DNA from: Paenibacillus barengoltzii NBRC 101215
GTDB taxonomy: Bacteria; Bacillota; Bacilli; Paenibacillales; Paenibacillaceae
Length of the DNA: 64,000 nucleotides
Direction: 5' to 3'
NCBI RefSeq assembly: GCF_004000745.1
Contig: NZ_BILV01000002.1
Coordinates: 101,210-165,209, forward strand
Shown here: piece after piece, positions 36,350 through 44,619 of the stretch
Position numbering within the stretch: position 1 is the stretch's first letter
How the letters are laid out: every line of letters begins with the position of its first letter
The notes under the pieces: generated by a model
Database searches by the model: none
What the model saw: the letters and a program-made list of their open reading frames with translations, nothing else
What the model was told of the DNA's origin: nothing
Translations under genes and position numbers: made by a program

Positions 36350-37087
36350 GTGAGTTACGAACAGCAGGTGCGGAAGGAAATCGCCGTATGGGAGCACAAC
36401 ATGTTTAAGCCGGCGGGATGGTTAGAGAAAACGTCAAAGTCCATCAGTCAGCGAGTGAATCAACTGATCCCTCCGAAAATGCACCAGATCATTACGACCA
36501 CCATACGCACCATCGTGCGCACGGCGCTATTTGGGGCGGAATATACGCCAAAGCGTCCGGTCCAGCGCGGAATTAAACTGGAAACCGCGGATCAAGAAGC
36601 GAACCAACTGTTTCGCTTATATCAAAAAATTGCGGTAGCCGAAGGCGCTGGAACCGGAGCTGGCGGTCTAGTGCTGAATGCGGTAGATTTTCCGGCTTTC
36701 ATTGCCATAAAAATGAAATTTCTTTTCGAACTGGCTCATGTCTATGGATATGACACGAAAGTATTTTCCGAACGTGTGTTTACTCTCAAAGTATTTCAAA
36801 TGACGTTCGCCAGCCCGCATAACCGCGCTAAGATCCTACACTCCATCAAGCAGTGGCATATCGAACAAGAGCAATGGGCAAGCGATACCCCATATGCCAA
36901 CACATTGGACTGGGAGACCTTTCAGATTGAATATCGCGATGCAATCGACTTCCGAAAAATGCTCCAGATGGTACCTGGAATCGGAGCACTTGCGGGCGCA
37001 TGGGCGAACTACACCATCCTGGAAGAGCTTCGTGAATTCGCGATGAACGCGTATCGCTTGCGTAAACTAAACGATCCGGAGAGATAA
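36350..37087 (+). CDS. EcsC family protein
   Basis: A 245-residue protein matching the EcsC domain (WEHNMFKPAGWLEKTSKSISQRVNQLIP at the N-terminus in part, AEGAGTGAGGLVLNAVDFPAF in the middle, VPGIGALAGAWANYTIL near the end), with two weakly hydrophobic helices that could contact the membrane. In Bacillus, EcsC accompanies the EcsAB ABC transporter; here it stands alone, as commonly seen in Paenibacillus. The GTG start follows AAGGGGGCGATTG. Function unclear. Confidence 0.88.
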   Translation: MSYEQQVRKEIAVWEHNMFKPAGWLEKTSKSISQRVNQLIPPKMHQIITTTIRTIVRTALFGAEYTPKRPVQRGIKLETADQEANQLFRLYQKIAVAEGAGTGAGGLVLNAVDFPAFIAIKMKFLFELAHVYGYDTKVFSERVFTLKVFQMTFASPHNRAKILHSIKQWHIEQEQWASDTPYANTLDWETFQIEYRDAIDFRKMLQMVPGIGALAGAWANYTILEELREFAMNAYRLRKLNDPER

Positions 37088-37090
37088 CTT

Positions 37091-38071
37091 TTACTCTGCC
37101 CCTACCACCGGATGCGGTACGTACGGTTCTTCGAGATAGGCCATTTCCTCTTCGCTGAGTTTGAGCGATAACGCCCCCACTGCATCTTCCAAATGCGATA
37201 CTTTCGTTGCGCCTACGATGGGTGCAGCGACCTGTTCCTTCTGCAGCAGCCAGGCCAGCGCAATATGTACTCGAGGAACACCGCGTTTTTCCGCCAGCTC
37301 TGCTACACGCTCAATAATAAAGCGATCCGCCGCTGCGGTGGGATCATACTTGGATTTTTGAATCGCATCGGTTTCCGAGCGTTGGGTGGTGACCGAGGCA
37401 TCGCGAATCAAACGTCCGGAAGCAAGCGGGCTGTAAGGCGTTAGGGCGATATTTTGATCTTGGCAGAGCGGCACCATCTCCCTCTCCTCTTCCCGATAAA
37501 TCAAGTTGTAGTGGTTTTGCATAGAAACAAACCGGGTCCAACCGTTCTTCTCCGCAATATACTGGGCCTTCTGGAACTGCCAGGCATACATGGCAGAAGC
37601 ACCGATATACCGGGCTTTCCCCGCCTTCACCACATCGTGCAGGGCTTCCATCGTTTCTTCGATTGGCGTGTTGTAATCCCAGCGATGGATAATATAAAGA
37701 TCCACATAATCGGTACCCAACCGTTTCAAGCTTTTGTCGATTTCACTTAAAATAGCTTTCCGCGATAACCCGGCCCCGTTTGGCCCCGGATGCATGCGTC
37801 CCCATACTTTGGTTGCGAGGACAATCTCGTCCCGGTTCGCAAACTCCTTAAGAATGCGCCCTGTGATCGCTTCGCTGGTTCCCGCTGCGTACACGTTGGC
37901 TGTATCAAAGAAATTGATGCCCAGCTCAAGCGCTCTTCGGATGATCGGGCGCGCCTTCTCTTCATCCAGCACCCAGGAATGCCATCCCGGCACCACTTCA
38001 CCAAAGCTCATACAGCCCAGGCAAATTCGGGAGACGTCTAATCCTGTATTCCCTAGTTTCACATAATCCAT
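37091..38071 (-). CDS. Aldo/keto reductase
   Basis: A 326-residue NADPH-dependent aldo/keto reductase with a TIM-barrel layout. Catalytic tetrad visible: Asp and Tyr in INFFDTANVYAAG, Lys in VLATKVWG, His in VDLYIIHRWD. The C-terminal cofactor part contains IVGATKVSHLEDAV. Substrate unknown; related enzymes reduce aldehydes and methylglyoxal. It converges on ecsC with only three bases between the stops. Own start: ATG after GGAGGAATGAACG. Confidence 0.92.
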   Translation of the reverse strand: MDYVKLGNTGLDVSRICLGCMSFGEVVPGWHSWVLDEEKARPIIRRALELGINFFDTANVYAAGTSEAITGRILKEFANRDEIVLATKVWGRMHPGPNGAGLSRKAILSEIDKSLKRLGTDYVDLYIIHRWDYNTPIEETMEALHDVVKAGKARYIGASAMYAWQFQKAQYIAEKNGWTRFVSMQNHYNLIYREEEREMVPLCQDQNIALTPYSPLASGRLIRDASVTTQRSETDAIQKSKYDPTAAADRFIIERVAELAEKRGVPRVHIALAWLLQKEQVAAPIVGATKVSHLEDAVGALSLKLSEEEMAYLEEPYVPHPVVGAE

Positions 38072-38126
38072 CGTTCATTCCTCCAGGCGATGAAGTCTTA
38101 TCACTTTATTATCTCTCAAAGAAAAA

Positions 38127-38158
38127 GACGTCTGCAAATCAAATCGTTTGCAAACGTC
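38127..38158 (-). terminator. Terminator of the M3 peptidase gene
   Basis: GACGTTTGCAAA and TTTGCAGACGTC arms on the minus strand followed by CTTTTTCTTT. Confidence 0.8.
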
Positions 38159-38172
38159 GAATAGGTAATTTA

Positions 38173-39867
38173 TTAGAGTGCGCTATCGTCCACCCCGTCC
38201 AGCCACGCTTCAATGCTGCCGATCACCGAGGTGACGCAACCGTCTTCAAACGGAGAAATCAAGCCGGCCGTTTGAACCAGCTCCGTAAAGGATTGACTGC
38301 CGCCTTGCTGGCATAAGCGCAAATAGTCAGCCCACGCCGCTTCGCGGTCTTCATGCATCTTCTTCCAGAACTGAAACGCGCAAATCTGCGCCAGGGTATA
38401 ATCGATATAATAAAACGGCGAATTGAAGATATGTCCTTGTTTATGCCAAAATCCGCCCCGTTCCAAATAGGCGTTATCCGCATAGTTTCGGTAAGGAACG
38501 TACTTGCGCTCAATTTCCCGCCAAGCTTGCTTGCGTTCCGCCGGCGTTGCCTCCGGATGCTCATACACGTAATGCTGGAATTCATCGACCGCCACGCCGT
38601 AAGGAATGAAGATGACGGCACTTGCCAAGTGATCGAACCGGTACTTATCGACTTGTTCTTCAAAGAATAAATCCATCCAAGGCCAGGTGAAAAATTCCAT
38701 GCTCATCGAATGAATTTCGCAGGCTTCCAGCGTTGGGAATTGATACTCCGGCACCTCAAAGCCGCGGCTCTCGTACATTTGAAATGCATGCCCCGCTTCA
38801 TGTGTCAACACATCGATATCGCCGGATGTGCCGTTGAAGTTGGAGAAAATAAACGGTGCCTTATAATCGCTAATAAAAGTACAGTACCCGCCGGCCCGTT
38901 TCCCTTGCTTGGCGACCAGATCCATCAACCCATTTTCCGTCAGGAAGGTGAAGAATTCATCGGTCTCCGGAGACAACTCGCGATACATCTTCGCCCCGTT
39001 CTTCACAATCCAGTCCGGATCGCCCTTCGGCACTGCATTCCCGGATTTAAAAGCAAAGCTCTCATCATAGTACAGCAGCTGGTCCACGCCGATCCGCTGC
39101 TTTTGCCGTTCCTTCAGCTTGGTGGCAACCGGCACAATATGCTTGAGCACCTGGCTTCGGAAGTTCGCAACCTTCTCGGCATCGTAATCCGTCCGCGATA
39201 ACCGGGCATAAGCAAGCTCTACGAAGTTGCGGAATCCCAGCTTTTTGGCGATCTTGGTCCGTACTTGCACCAACTCGTCATAGATCCGGTCAAGCTCATC
39301 CTCATGCTCGGCCAAGAAACCGTACGCCGCTTCGGCTGCACGCTTGCGAACCTCTCGGTCCGTGGATTGCTGGAACGGAATCAGTTGGGAAAGGTTGCGT
39401 TCTTCCCCTTCAAACGGGATTTTCGCGGAGGCGATCAGTTTGGCGTATTCGGTGGTCAGTTTGTTTTCCCGCTGCAGATCCTCGATGACTTCAGGGCTAA
39501 ACGTCTTTAACGACAGCTCGGCCAGCCGGAACAGCTGACGCCCCCATTTTTGCTCCAGTTGGGCACGGAATTTTGAGTGAACTAAGGCCCGGTAGTAGTC
39601 TGTAATCGATTCCTGTACAACCGGGCCTGCTTCATCATAGAAGTCCTGTTCCGCTTTATAGAACTCATCGTTCGTATTGATCGTGTGCCGAACACCGGCG
39701 ATCTCCTGCATCGTATCGAAGCCGCTGCGAAGTTGATTGATTTCCCGCATGATCCGGTCTTGCTCTTCGTAAGACTCCGCACTTGCAAATCCTTGAAGAA
39801 GCTCCTTAAATCTCTGTTGGAAAGCTTGGACATCGGGCCGTTCATATCGGTATTCACTAAATTTCAT
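38173..39867 (-). CDS. M3 family oligoendopeptidase (Pz-peptidase A-like)
   Basis: A 564-residue cytoplasmic zinc metallopeptidase, the same length as Geobacillus Pz-peptidase A. The zinc motif HEAGH is in DVLTHEAGHAFQMYES, with the third ligand Glu in FPTLEACEIHSMSMEFF. It degrades short peptides. The start is the ATG at 39867 with AGGCAGGTG ahead; the GTG three codons upstream lies in that ribosome binding site. Single-gene unit. Confidence 0.93.
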   Translation of the reverse strand: MKFSEYRYERPDVQAFQQRFKELLQGFASAESYEEQDRIMREINQLRSGFDTMQEIAGVRHTINTNDEFYKAEQDFYDEAGPVVQESITDYYRALVHSKFRAQLEQKWGRQLFRLAELSLKTFSPEVIEDLQRENKLTTEYAKLIASAKIPFEGEERNLSQLIPFQQSTDREVRKRAAEAAYGFLAEHEDELDRIYDELVQVRTKIAKKLGFRNFVELAYARLSRTDYDAEKVANFRSQVLKHIVPVATKLKERQKQRIGVDQLLYYDESFAFKSGNAVPKGDPDWIVKNGAKMYRELSPETDEFFTFLTENGLMDLVAKQGKRAGGYCTFISDYKAPFIFSNFNGTSGDIDVLTHEAGHAFQMYESRGFEVPEYQFPTLEACEIHSMSMEFFTWPWMDLFFEEQVDKYRFDHLASAVIFIPYGVAVDEFQHYVYEHPEATPAERKQAWREIERKYVPYRNYADNAYLERGGFWHKQGHIFNSPFYYIDYTLAQICAFQFWKKMHEDREAAWADYLRLCQQGGSQSFTELVQTAGLISPFEDGCVTSVIGSIEAWLDGVDDSAL

Positions 39868-40017
39868 GGCATGCACCTGCCTTTACGAGGATTAGATAAT
39901 TTTGGAATTTACAAGAATACGAACATTATACTAAATCCTCTTTCCTGATCGCAATCACGACACGCTATGTCAGCTGTGTACGCCACGGTACATTGGTTTA
40001 AGTCTGACGAAACGAAC

Positions 40018-40743
40018 TTATCTTTCTCCCTGACAAGCTTTCACAAACGCTGTAAATAGTTTAAAGCTAGGTTCATCTTCCTGATACATAAATTCAGGAT
40101 GCCACTGTACCGCTATCATAAAGCGTTGATTTGGCATCACCACCGCCTCAATTAAACCGTCTTCCGCTGTTGCTGCGGCAACCAGCGGCTTCGCCAGCTC
40201 TTTAATCCCTTGGTGATGGTAGCTGTTGACTCGCAGCGAATCCGTCTGGAGAATTTGGTGAAGCTGCGTGCCTTCCGCCAATTTCAACTGGTGGACGGGC
40301 TGAGAATACGGCGGCTTTTGCTTATGTACAATCGAGGAACGGGTCTCGGGCTGAAACTGCAACGGAAGATCTTGGTATAACGCGCCTCCCAGCAGGACAT
40401 TAAACAACTGCAATCCGCGGCATATCCCAAATGCCGGCTTGTCCATTTGAAGAACATGTTGAAATAGAACGGATTCCATGGTATCTCGGTCTTTGCAGAG
40501 GGTTCCGCAAACCTCCATGGTTTCTTCGTGATAAAGCTCGGGATTTACGTCATGACCTCCAGTGAAAAGAAAGCCGTCCATCGTTTGGGCCAGGTTCCAG
40601 AGGATCTCGGAGTCTGTCGTTAGGGGCAACATGACGGGGATTCCGCCGCTCACTTCGATACCTTTCATATAACCGGGGAGCATCCAATAACTCTCTTTGT
40701 GTTCATCATATAAGGGCAATACACCAATCATCGGTTTTTTCAT
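40018..40743 (-). CDS. Gamma-glutamyl-gamma-aminobutyrate hydrolase family protein (peptidase C26)
   Basis: A 241-residue class I glutamine amidotransferase-like hydrolase. Nucleophile Cys in AFGICRGLQLFNVLLGG, catalytic His and Glu in AVQWHPEFM. GGHDVNPELYHEE is the family's oxyanion-loop region. Related PuuD hydrolyses gamma-glutamyl-GABA in putrescine degradation, but the substrate here is unproven. The ATG at 40743 has GGAGG eight bases ahead; the longer upstream frame is not supported. Confidence 0.9.
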   Translation of the reverse strand: MKKPMIGVLPLYDEHKESYWMLPGYMKGIEVSGGIPVMLPLTTDSEILWNLAQTMDGFLFTGGHDVNPELYHEETMEVCGTLCKDRDTMESVLFQHVLQMDKPAFGICRGLQLFNVLLGGALYQDLPLQFQPETRSSIVHKQKPPYSQPVHQLKLAEGTQLHQILQTDSLRVNSYHHQGIKELAKPLVAAATAEDGLIEAVVMPNQRFMIAVQWHPEFMYQEDEPSFKLFTAFVKACQGER

Positions 40744-40801
40744 TTTGATGGCCTCCACGCTGCGATTATCGAGTTTTAGAACTACGATACAAAATTGAAC
40801 A

Positions 40802-40830
40802 TTGATCATCCATTCACAAAATGCTAAAAT
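40802..40830 (+). promoter_or_regulatory. Candidate promoter of the DUF2798 gene
   Basis: TTGATC at 40802-40807, 17-base spacer, TAAAAT at 40825-40830, leading into the hairpin leader. Confidence 0.45.
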
Positions 40831-40851
40831 ATTTGTATCAGTGTGCAGCAA

Positions 40852-40893
40852 AAACGCAGGGCCATCTGAGGTGGCTGTGCGTTTTTTTGTGCA
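40852..40893 (+). terminator. Terminator-like hairpin in the leader of the DUF2798 gene
   Basis: ACGCA...GGCCA and TGGCT...TGCGT arms with a loop CTGAGG are followed by seven T. It lies between a possible promoter and the DUF2798 gene, so it could attenuate that gene rather than end another. Confidence 0.55.
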
Positions 40894-40943
40894 AAATCTG
40901 CTCGTCTGCCATCTGAAATACTTGAGATTTGGGAGATGAAACC

Positions 40944-41456
40944 ATGCCTAATGAAATAAGAGTACCTTGGAACGCAAAGGAAGGCCTAATTTACATGTTG
41001 ATCGTATCGATTTTCTCGGTCAACACCATCGCTCCGCTGATTATGGGGTTTGAAATGGGGTTCTCGAAGACAAATTACCTGAAGACGCTGCAAATCCTCC
41101 CGTTGATGTGGATAATTGTGCTGTGTTTGGTCAACTTTGTAGCAAAACCTCTTGTAGGCAAACTGATGGCTAAATTTACGAAACCGACGGACAGCTTTAA
41201 TGCGAAAACGTTGTTTAATATTTTCTTCAGTGTCTCTGTATTGTCGATCTGCTTGACGGTCATTGGATCATGGGTTGGACAACGTCATATCAGTCTCGAT
41301 CCGATCCAAGGGTTCTTTCATCATTGGCCTAAAAACTTCTGCATCGCTTTCTGGATTGAGATGTTGATTGCTCAACCGATCGCCCGTTTCGTGATGAAGA
41401 AAATCCACGTCAAACAAGTTGCCAAAGCAGCCAAAATGGAAAAGGTTGAAGCGTAA
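40944..41456 (+). CDS. DUF2798-type membrane protein
   Basis: A 170-residue protein with about four hydrophobic segments arranged as two similar halves (LIYMLIVSIFSVNTIAPLIMG and NIFFSVSVLSICLTVIGSW in part), ending in a Lys-rich tail. It fits DUF2798 proteins, whose function is unknown. The ATG at 40944 has GGGAGATGAAACC upstream. Followed by a bidirectional terminator. Confidence 0.75.
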   Translation: MPNEIRVPWNAKEGLIYMLIVSIFSVNTIAPLIMGFEMGFSKTNYLKTLQILPLMWIIVLCLVNFVAKPLVGKLMAKFTKPTDSFNAKTLFNIFFSVSVLSICLTVIGSWVGQRHISLDPIQGFFHHWPKNFCIAFWIEMLIAQPIARFVMKKIHVKQVAKAAKMEKVEA

Positions 41457-41469
41457 TATACCAAGAATA

Positions 41470-41508
41470 AAGAAGGCAAACCGCAAATGCGGATTGCCTT
41501 CTTTTTGC
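41470..41508. terminator. Bidirectional terminator between the DUF2798 and siderophore-binding genes
   Basis: AGAAGGCAA-CCGCA and TGCGG-TTGCCTTCT arms, T-run on the plus strand and A-run before the stem for the minus-strand gene. Confidence 0.88.
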
Positions 41509-41521
41509 ATCTCCCTATATT

Positions 41522-42616
41522 TTATTTAAACAAATCCGGATACATTTCTTTCGCCAACTGCTCCATGCCATCAATCGTGTTGTAACCATAACCAAACATA
41601 TAGTTGTAGTCAACTGCATAGATCTGTTTGTTCTTGATCGCTTTCATGTTGGACAATTTCGGATTGTTATACAGCGCCTCTTTGAGCGTGTTAGGATCCG
41701 ATCCGTCATAGGTTCTCCAATCTGGTACGATCAGAACGTCCGGATCGGCCCCGATCAGCGATTCCACACTAACCTCGTCGCTGCTGTTATTCTCGAAGAC
41801 GTTCTCCAGCTTCACCATATGGAACGCATCGTTAAAGAAGCTTTCCGCATGGGCGGCGTAGACGCTGACTTCATTCGGATCACTCATAAATAATAGAGCG
41901 AAGGTTTTTTTCTCGGTAATGCCCGCCAGTTTGGTGCTGATCACTTCTTGTCTTGCTTTTAATTCTTGTATAAATGCATTGGCTTTATCCTGCACATTGA
42001 AGATTTTCCCTAAATTCTCGATATCCTTGTAGACCGATTCATAGGTCCCCCCGGTAATCGAAGACTCTAAGACATACGTATTGATGCCCATATCATTTAA
42101 CACGTCAACGGTGCCGACACCCCAATCGGCGTTCTCAAACAAACCGCCGCGCCCAAAGACCAAATCCGGATCCGTTCCCAGGGTCACTTCTTTCCCAACG
42201 TATCCATCGCTCAGAATATTCAGTTTGTTGTATTCCTCTTCCACTGCAGGGTCCGGTGCACCGAAGTTTGCGCCAACCCCGACAATTTTATCGCCTAACC
42301 CTAAATGCAACAGAAATTCAGCGGCGGGTCTTGTGTTTGCCATGATCCGTTCAGGAGCTTTGTCGAAGACTTGCTCCTTCTCTTTCCACTCCGTACCGCC
42401 TTCCGCTTTTGTGTAGTTCACGATCGTTAAGGGATATTGCGTGGCAGCTGCTTCTTGATTCTGAGCTTGGTTTTGAGCTTGATTTTCAGTTTGATTTTGT
42501 GCGGACGCCGAGCCGTTGCTTGTACTCGTGCTGCCCGTGCTCGTGTTTCCCCCACCACAAGCCGTTAATGCCAGCAACAATGTTAAACTTAAGGCAAACC
42601 ATACTCTCTTCTTCAT
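41522..42616 (-). CDS. Iron-siderophore ABC transporter substrate-binding lipoprotein
   Basis: A 364-residue lipoprotein (lipobox LTAC, Cys20) with a Ser/Thr/Asn/Gln-rich low-complexity linker to about residue 58 (repeated QNQ), then an FecB/BtuF-type cluster C binding fold (KAPERIMANTRPAAEFLLHLG; GADPDVLIVPDW). Downstream of the permease and ATPase genes in one operon with a Fur box. Probably binds a ferric siderophore or ferric citrate-like ligand; the ligand is not determinable. Confidence 0.92.
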   Translation of the reverse strand: MKKRVWFALSLTLLLALTACGGGNTSTGSTSTSNGSASAQNQTENQAQNQAQNQEAAATQYPLTIVNYTKAEGGTEWKEKEQVFDKAPERIMANTRPAAEFLLHLGLGDKIVGVGANFGAPDPAVEEEYNKLNILSDGYVGKEVTLGTDPDLVFGRGGLFENADWGVGTVDVLNDMGINTYVLESSITGGTYESVYKDIENLGKIFNVQDKANAFIQELKARQEVISTKLAGITEKKTFALLFMSDPNEVSVYAAHAESFFNDAFHMVKLENVFENNSSDEVSVESLIGADPDVLIVPDWRTYDGSDPNTLKEALYNNPKLSNMKAIKNKQIYAVDYNYMFGYGYNTIDGMEQLAKEMYPDLFK

Positions 42617-42631
42617 CCTTTGTTCTCCCCT

Positions 42632-43393
42632 TTAAATTCCATATGCGAAGCTTAATCCGTTCGTAATCGGATTGATATAGGTCTGGCATTTGATGTGATA
42701 AAGTGATTCAATCACTTCCGGTGTCAGGACTTCTGCCGGCTTGCCGTGCGCATAAACCTCGCCGTCCTTGATCGCGTACAGGTAATCGCAATAATGCGCG
42801 GCCATTTCCAAGTCGTGCAGCGCTGCCAACACACCGATTTCAAGCGATTTTACACAAGATAAAATCTCTAGCTGATAACGAATATCCAAGTGGTTCGTCG
42901 GTTCATCCAAAATCATGAATTTGGGCTGTTGCGCAATCGTTCTAGCTAGAATAACCCGTTGCTTCTCGCCCCCAGAGAGCGATAAATAACTGCGGTTTTT
43001 GTAATCGAGCAGATTCGTTCTCCTTAAAGCATCGTCTACGATTTCGTAATCCGTTTGCTTATCCGACTCCAGCAATTTTTTGTGAGGTGTCCGGCCCAAC
43101 ATCACCATTTGCTGCACCGTTAGATCGAAATGCATCTCATTAAATTGACCGACCACGCCTAAATGTTGTGATACCTTTTTCTCTGAAGTCTTTAATACAT
43201 CCATATCATTCAGAAAAATGGTGCCTTTCTGCGGGACCAAGCTCTTGTAGATGCTTTTGAGCAGCGTCGATTTACCGCATCCATTGGGGCCAATTAGTCC
43301 GACAAACTGTTTGTTTTTAACGTGGATTGAAACATTTTTGACGATTTCTCTTTTTCCGATCTTGATCTCCAAGTGTTTCGCGGTCAATTCCAT
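42632..43393 (-). CDS. Iron-siderophore ABC transporter ATP-binding protein
   Basis: A 253-residue FecE/FhuC-type ATPase: Walker A GPNGCGKSTLLKS (about 37-45), signature LSGGEKQRVILAR, Walker B FMILDEPTNHLD, and the switch His in LAALHDLEMA. Start: ATG after GGAGGTTAAAGC, three bases after the permease stop, so the genes are coupled. Confidence 0.95.
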   Translation of the reverse strand: MELTAKHLEIKIGKREIVKNVSIHVKNKQFVGLIGPNGCGKSTLLKSIYKSLVPQKGTIFLNDMDVLKTSEKKVSQHLGVVGQFNEMHFDLTVQQMVMLGRTPHKKLLESDKQTDYEIVDDALRRTNLLDYKNRSYLSLSGGEKQRVILARTIAQQPKFMILDEPTNHLDIRYQLEILSCVKSLEIGVLAALHDLEMAAHYCDYLYAIKDGEVYAHGKPAEVLTPEVIESLYHIKCQTYINPITNGLSFAYGI

Positions 43394-43396
43394 GCT

Positions 43397-44488
43397 TTAA
43401 CCTCCGAAATTGTAACCTTTTTTCACGATCATATAGATAAATAAAGGCGACCCGATTACCGACGTGATGATCCCGATGGGTAATTCCACATTATGGATCA
43501 ACGTTCTGGACAAAATATCCGACCATATCATGAACAGTGCGCCTAGAAGCAACGTCCCCGGCATCAATCGCTTGTGGTCCGCACCAAATAGACCACGGGC
43601 GATATGCGGGATGATTAACCCGACGAATCCGATCATGCCCGCGTAAGCGACCATCGTACCCGTAATTAACGCAGTTAAGATCATGTACAATTTGCGAAAG
43701 ATGCTTAAGTTGATCCCAAGCGTTATCGCAGATTCGTCGCCTAACAGCATCGTGTTCAGCACGCGGTGTTGAAACAGGAACAGCCCGCAGCCTAGAATCA
43801 CGATCACTGCCAAGATCGGTGTTTTGTCCCAACTGGAGGAAGCCAAGCTGCCCATCGCCCAGAAGGTCACGGACTTGATCCCTTCGGCATCGTTGGCGAT
43901 GTAAATGATCAAGCTGGAGAAGGAACTGCACAATGCGCCGAGCACGACCCCGGATAACACGAGCTTCACCGATGTCGCTTTGCCTCCAATGCTGGAGAGA
44001 ATCAGCACGGCGATCGACGCGATCATCGCACCAACAAAGGCACCAAAAGCAACGCCGAACTGAGACAACAGCGCGCCGCTGCCAAAGCCGATTAGAATGG
44101 CGAATGTGGCCCCCAGCGAAGCGCCGGACGAGATGCCCAGTATGTATGGATCCGCGAGCGGGTTTTGCACCACGGCCTGCATCACGGCTCCGCACAAGGC
44201 GAGTCCCATGCCGATGAGAAGAGCAAAGATGACACGAGGCATCCTAACTTGCAAAATAATGTTCAGGTAGGATTGGTTATCGATATGCTCCAGCGACCCC
44301 CATTGACCGTGTGACAAGAAGTTCAGCATAATGGTCATCGCTTGCTTAAATGGAATATGGACTTGACCAATGGATACGGAAAAAACCGCAGACACCCCGA
44401 TTAAGACGAGTAATAGGAGGATAAAGGGGTAATAGAGACTCCCCATCTTTTGATTCGCAGCGGTAGTATTCAGAATTTCACCTCCCAT
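43397..44488 (-). CDS. Iron-siderophore ABC transporter permease (FecCD type)
   Basis: A permease of about 363 residues with 9-10 hydrophobic segments and the FecCD motifs RMPRVIFALLIGMGLALCGA, DPYILGISSGASLGAT and GMIGFVGLIIPHIAR, each part seen in place. Oddity at the start: the only upstream ATG (44488) lacks a ribosome binding site, whereas GGGAGGTG (44479-44486) lies just after it and points to a start a few codons in, at CTG 44473 or the adjacent ATT. The Fur box is 14 bases upstream. First gene of the operon. Confidence 0.9.
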   Translation of the reverse strand: MGGEILNTTAANQKMGSLYYPFILLLLVLIGVSAVFSVSIGQVHIPFKQAMTIMLNFLSHGQWGSLEHIDNQSYLNIILQVRMPRVIFALLIGMGLALCGAVMQAVVQNPLADPYILGISSGASLGATFAILIGFGSGALLSQFGVAFGAFVGAMIASIAVLILSSIGGKATSVKLVLSGVVLGALCSSFSSLIIYIANDAEGIKSVTFWAMGSLASSSWDKTPILAVIVILGCGLFLFQHRVLNTMLLGDESAITLGINLSIFRKLYMILTALITGTMVAYAGMIGFVGLIIPHIARGLFGADHKRLMPGTLLLGALFMIWSDILSRTLIHNVELPIGIITSVIGSPLFIYMIVKKGYNFGG

Positions 44489-44501
44489 TCAGCGATAATT
44501 C

Positions 44502-44522
44502 TGATAATGAGAATCATTATCA
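44502..44522 (-). promoter_or_regulatory. Fur box of the siderophore transport operon
   Basis: TGATAATGA-N3-TCATTATCA is a perfect 9-3-9 dyad, the Fur consensus, just upstream of the permease gene. Iron-replete Fur should repress the operon. Confidence 0.92.
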
Positions 44523-44619
44523 TAGATATGATAATAAGATATTGTTCTTAAAATTACAATTCGGAATTTGAAAATTTTTAAATAAAAAAACCGCGATGAA
44601 CGCGGTTGAAAGTGTTTCT

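Noticed and set aside
42436..42500. Low-complexity QNQ repeats as a DNA repeat element
   Set aside because: They encode the lipoprotein linker after the lipobox, a common feature of such binding proteins.
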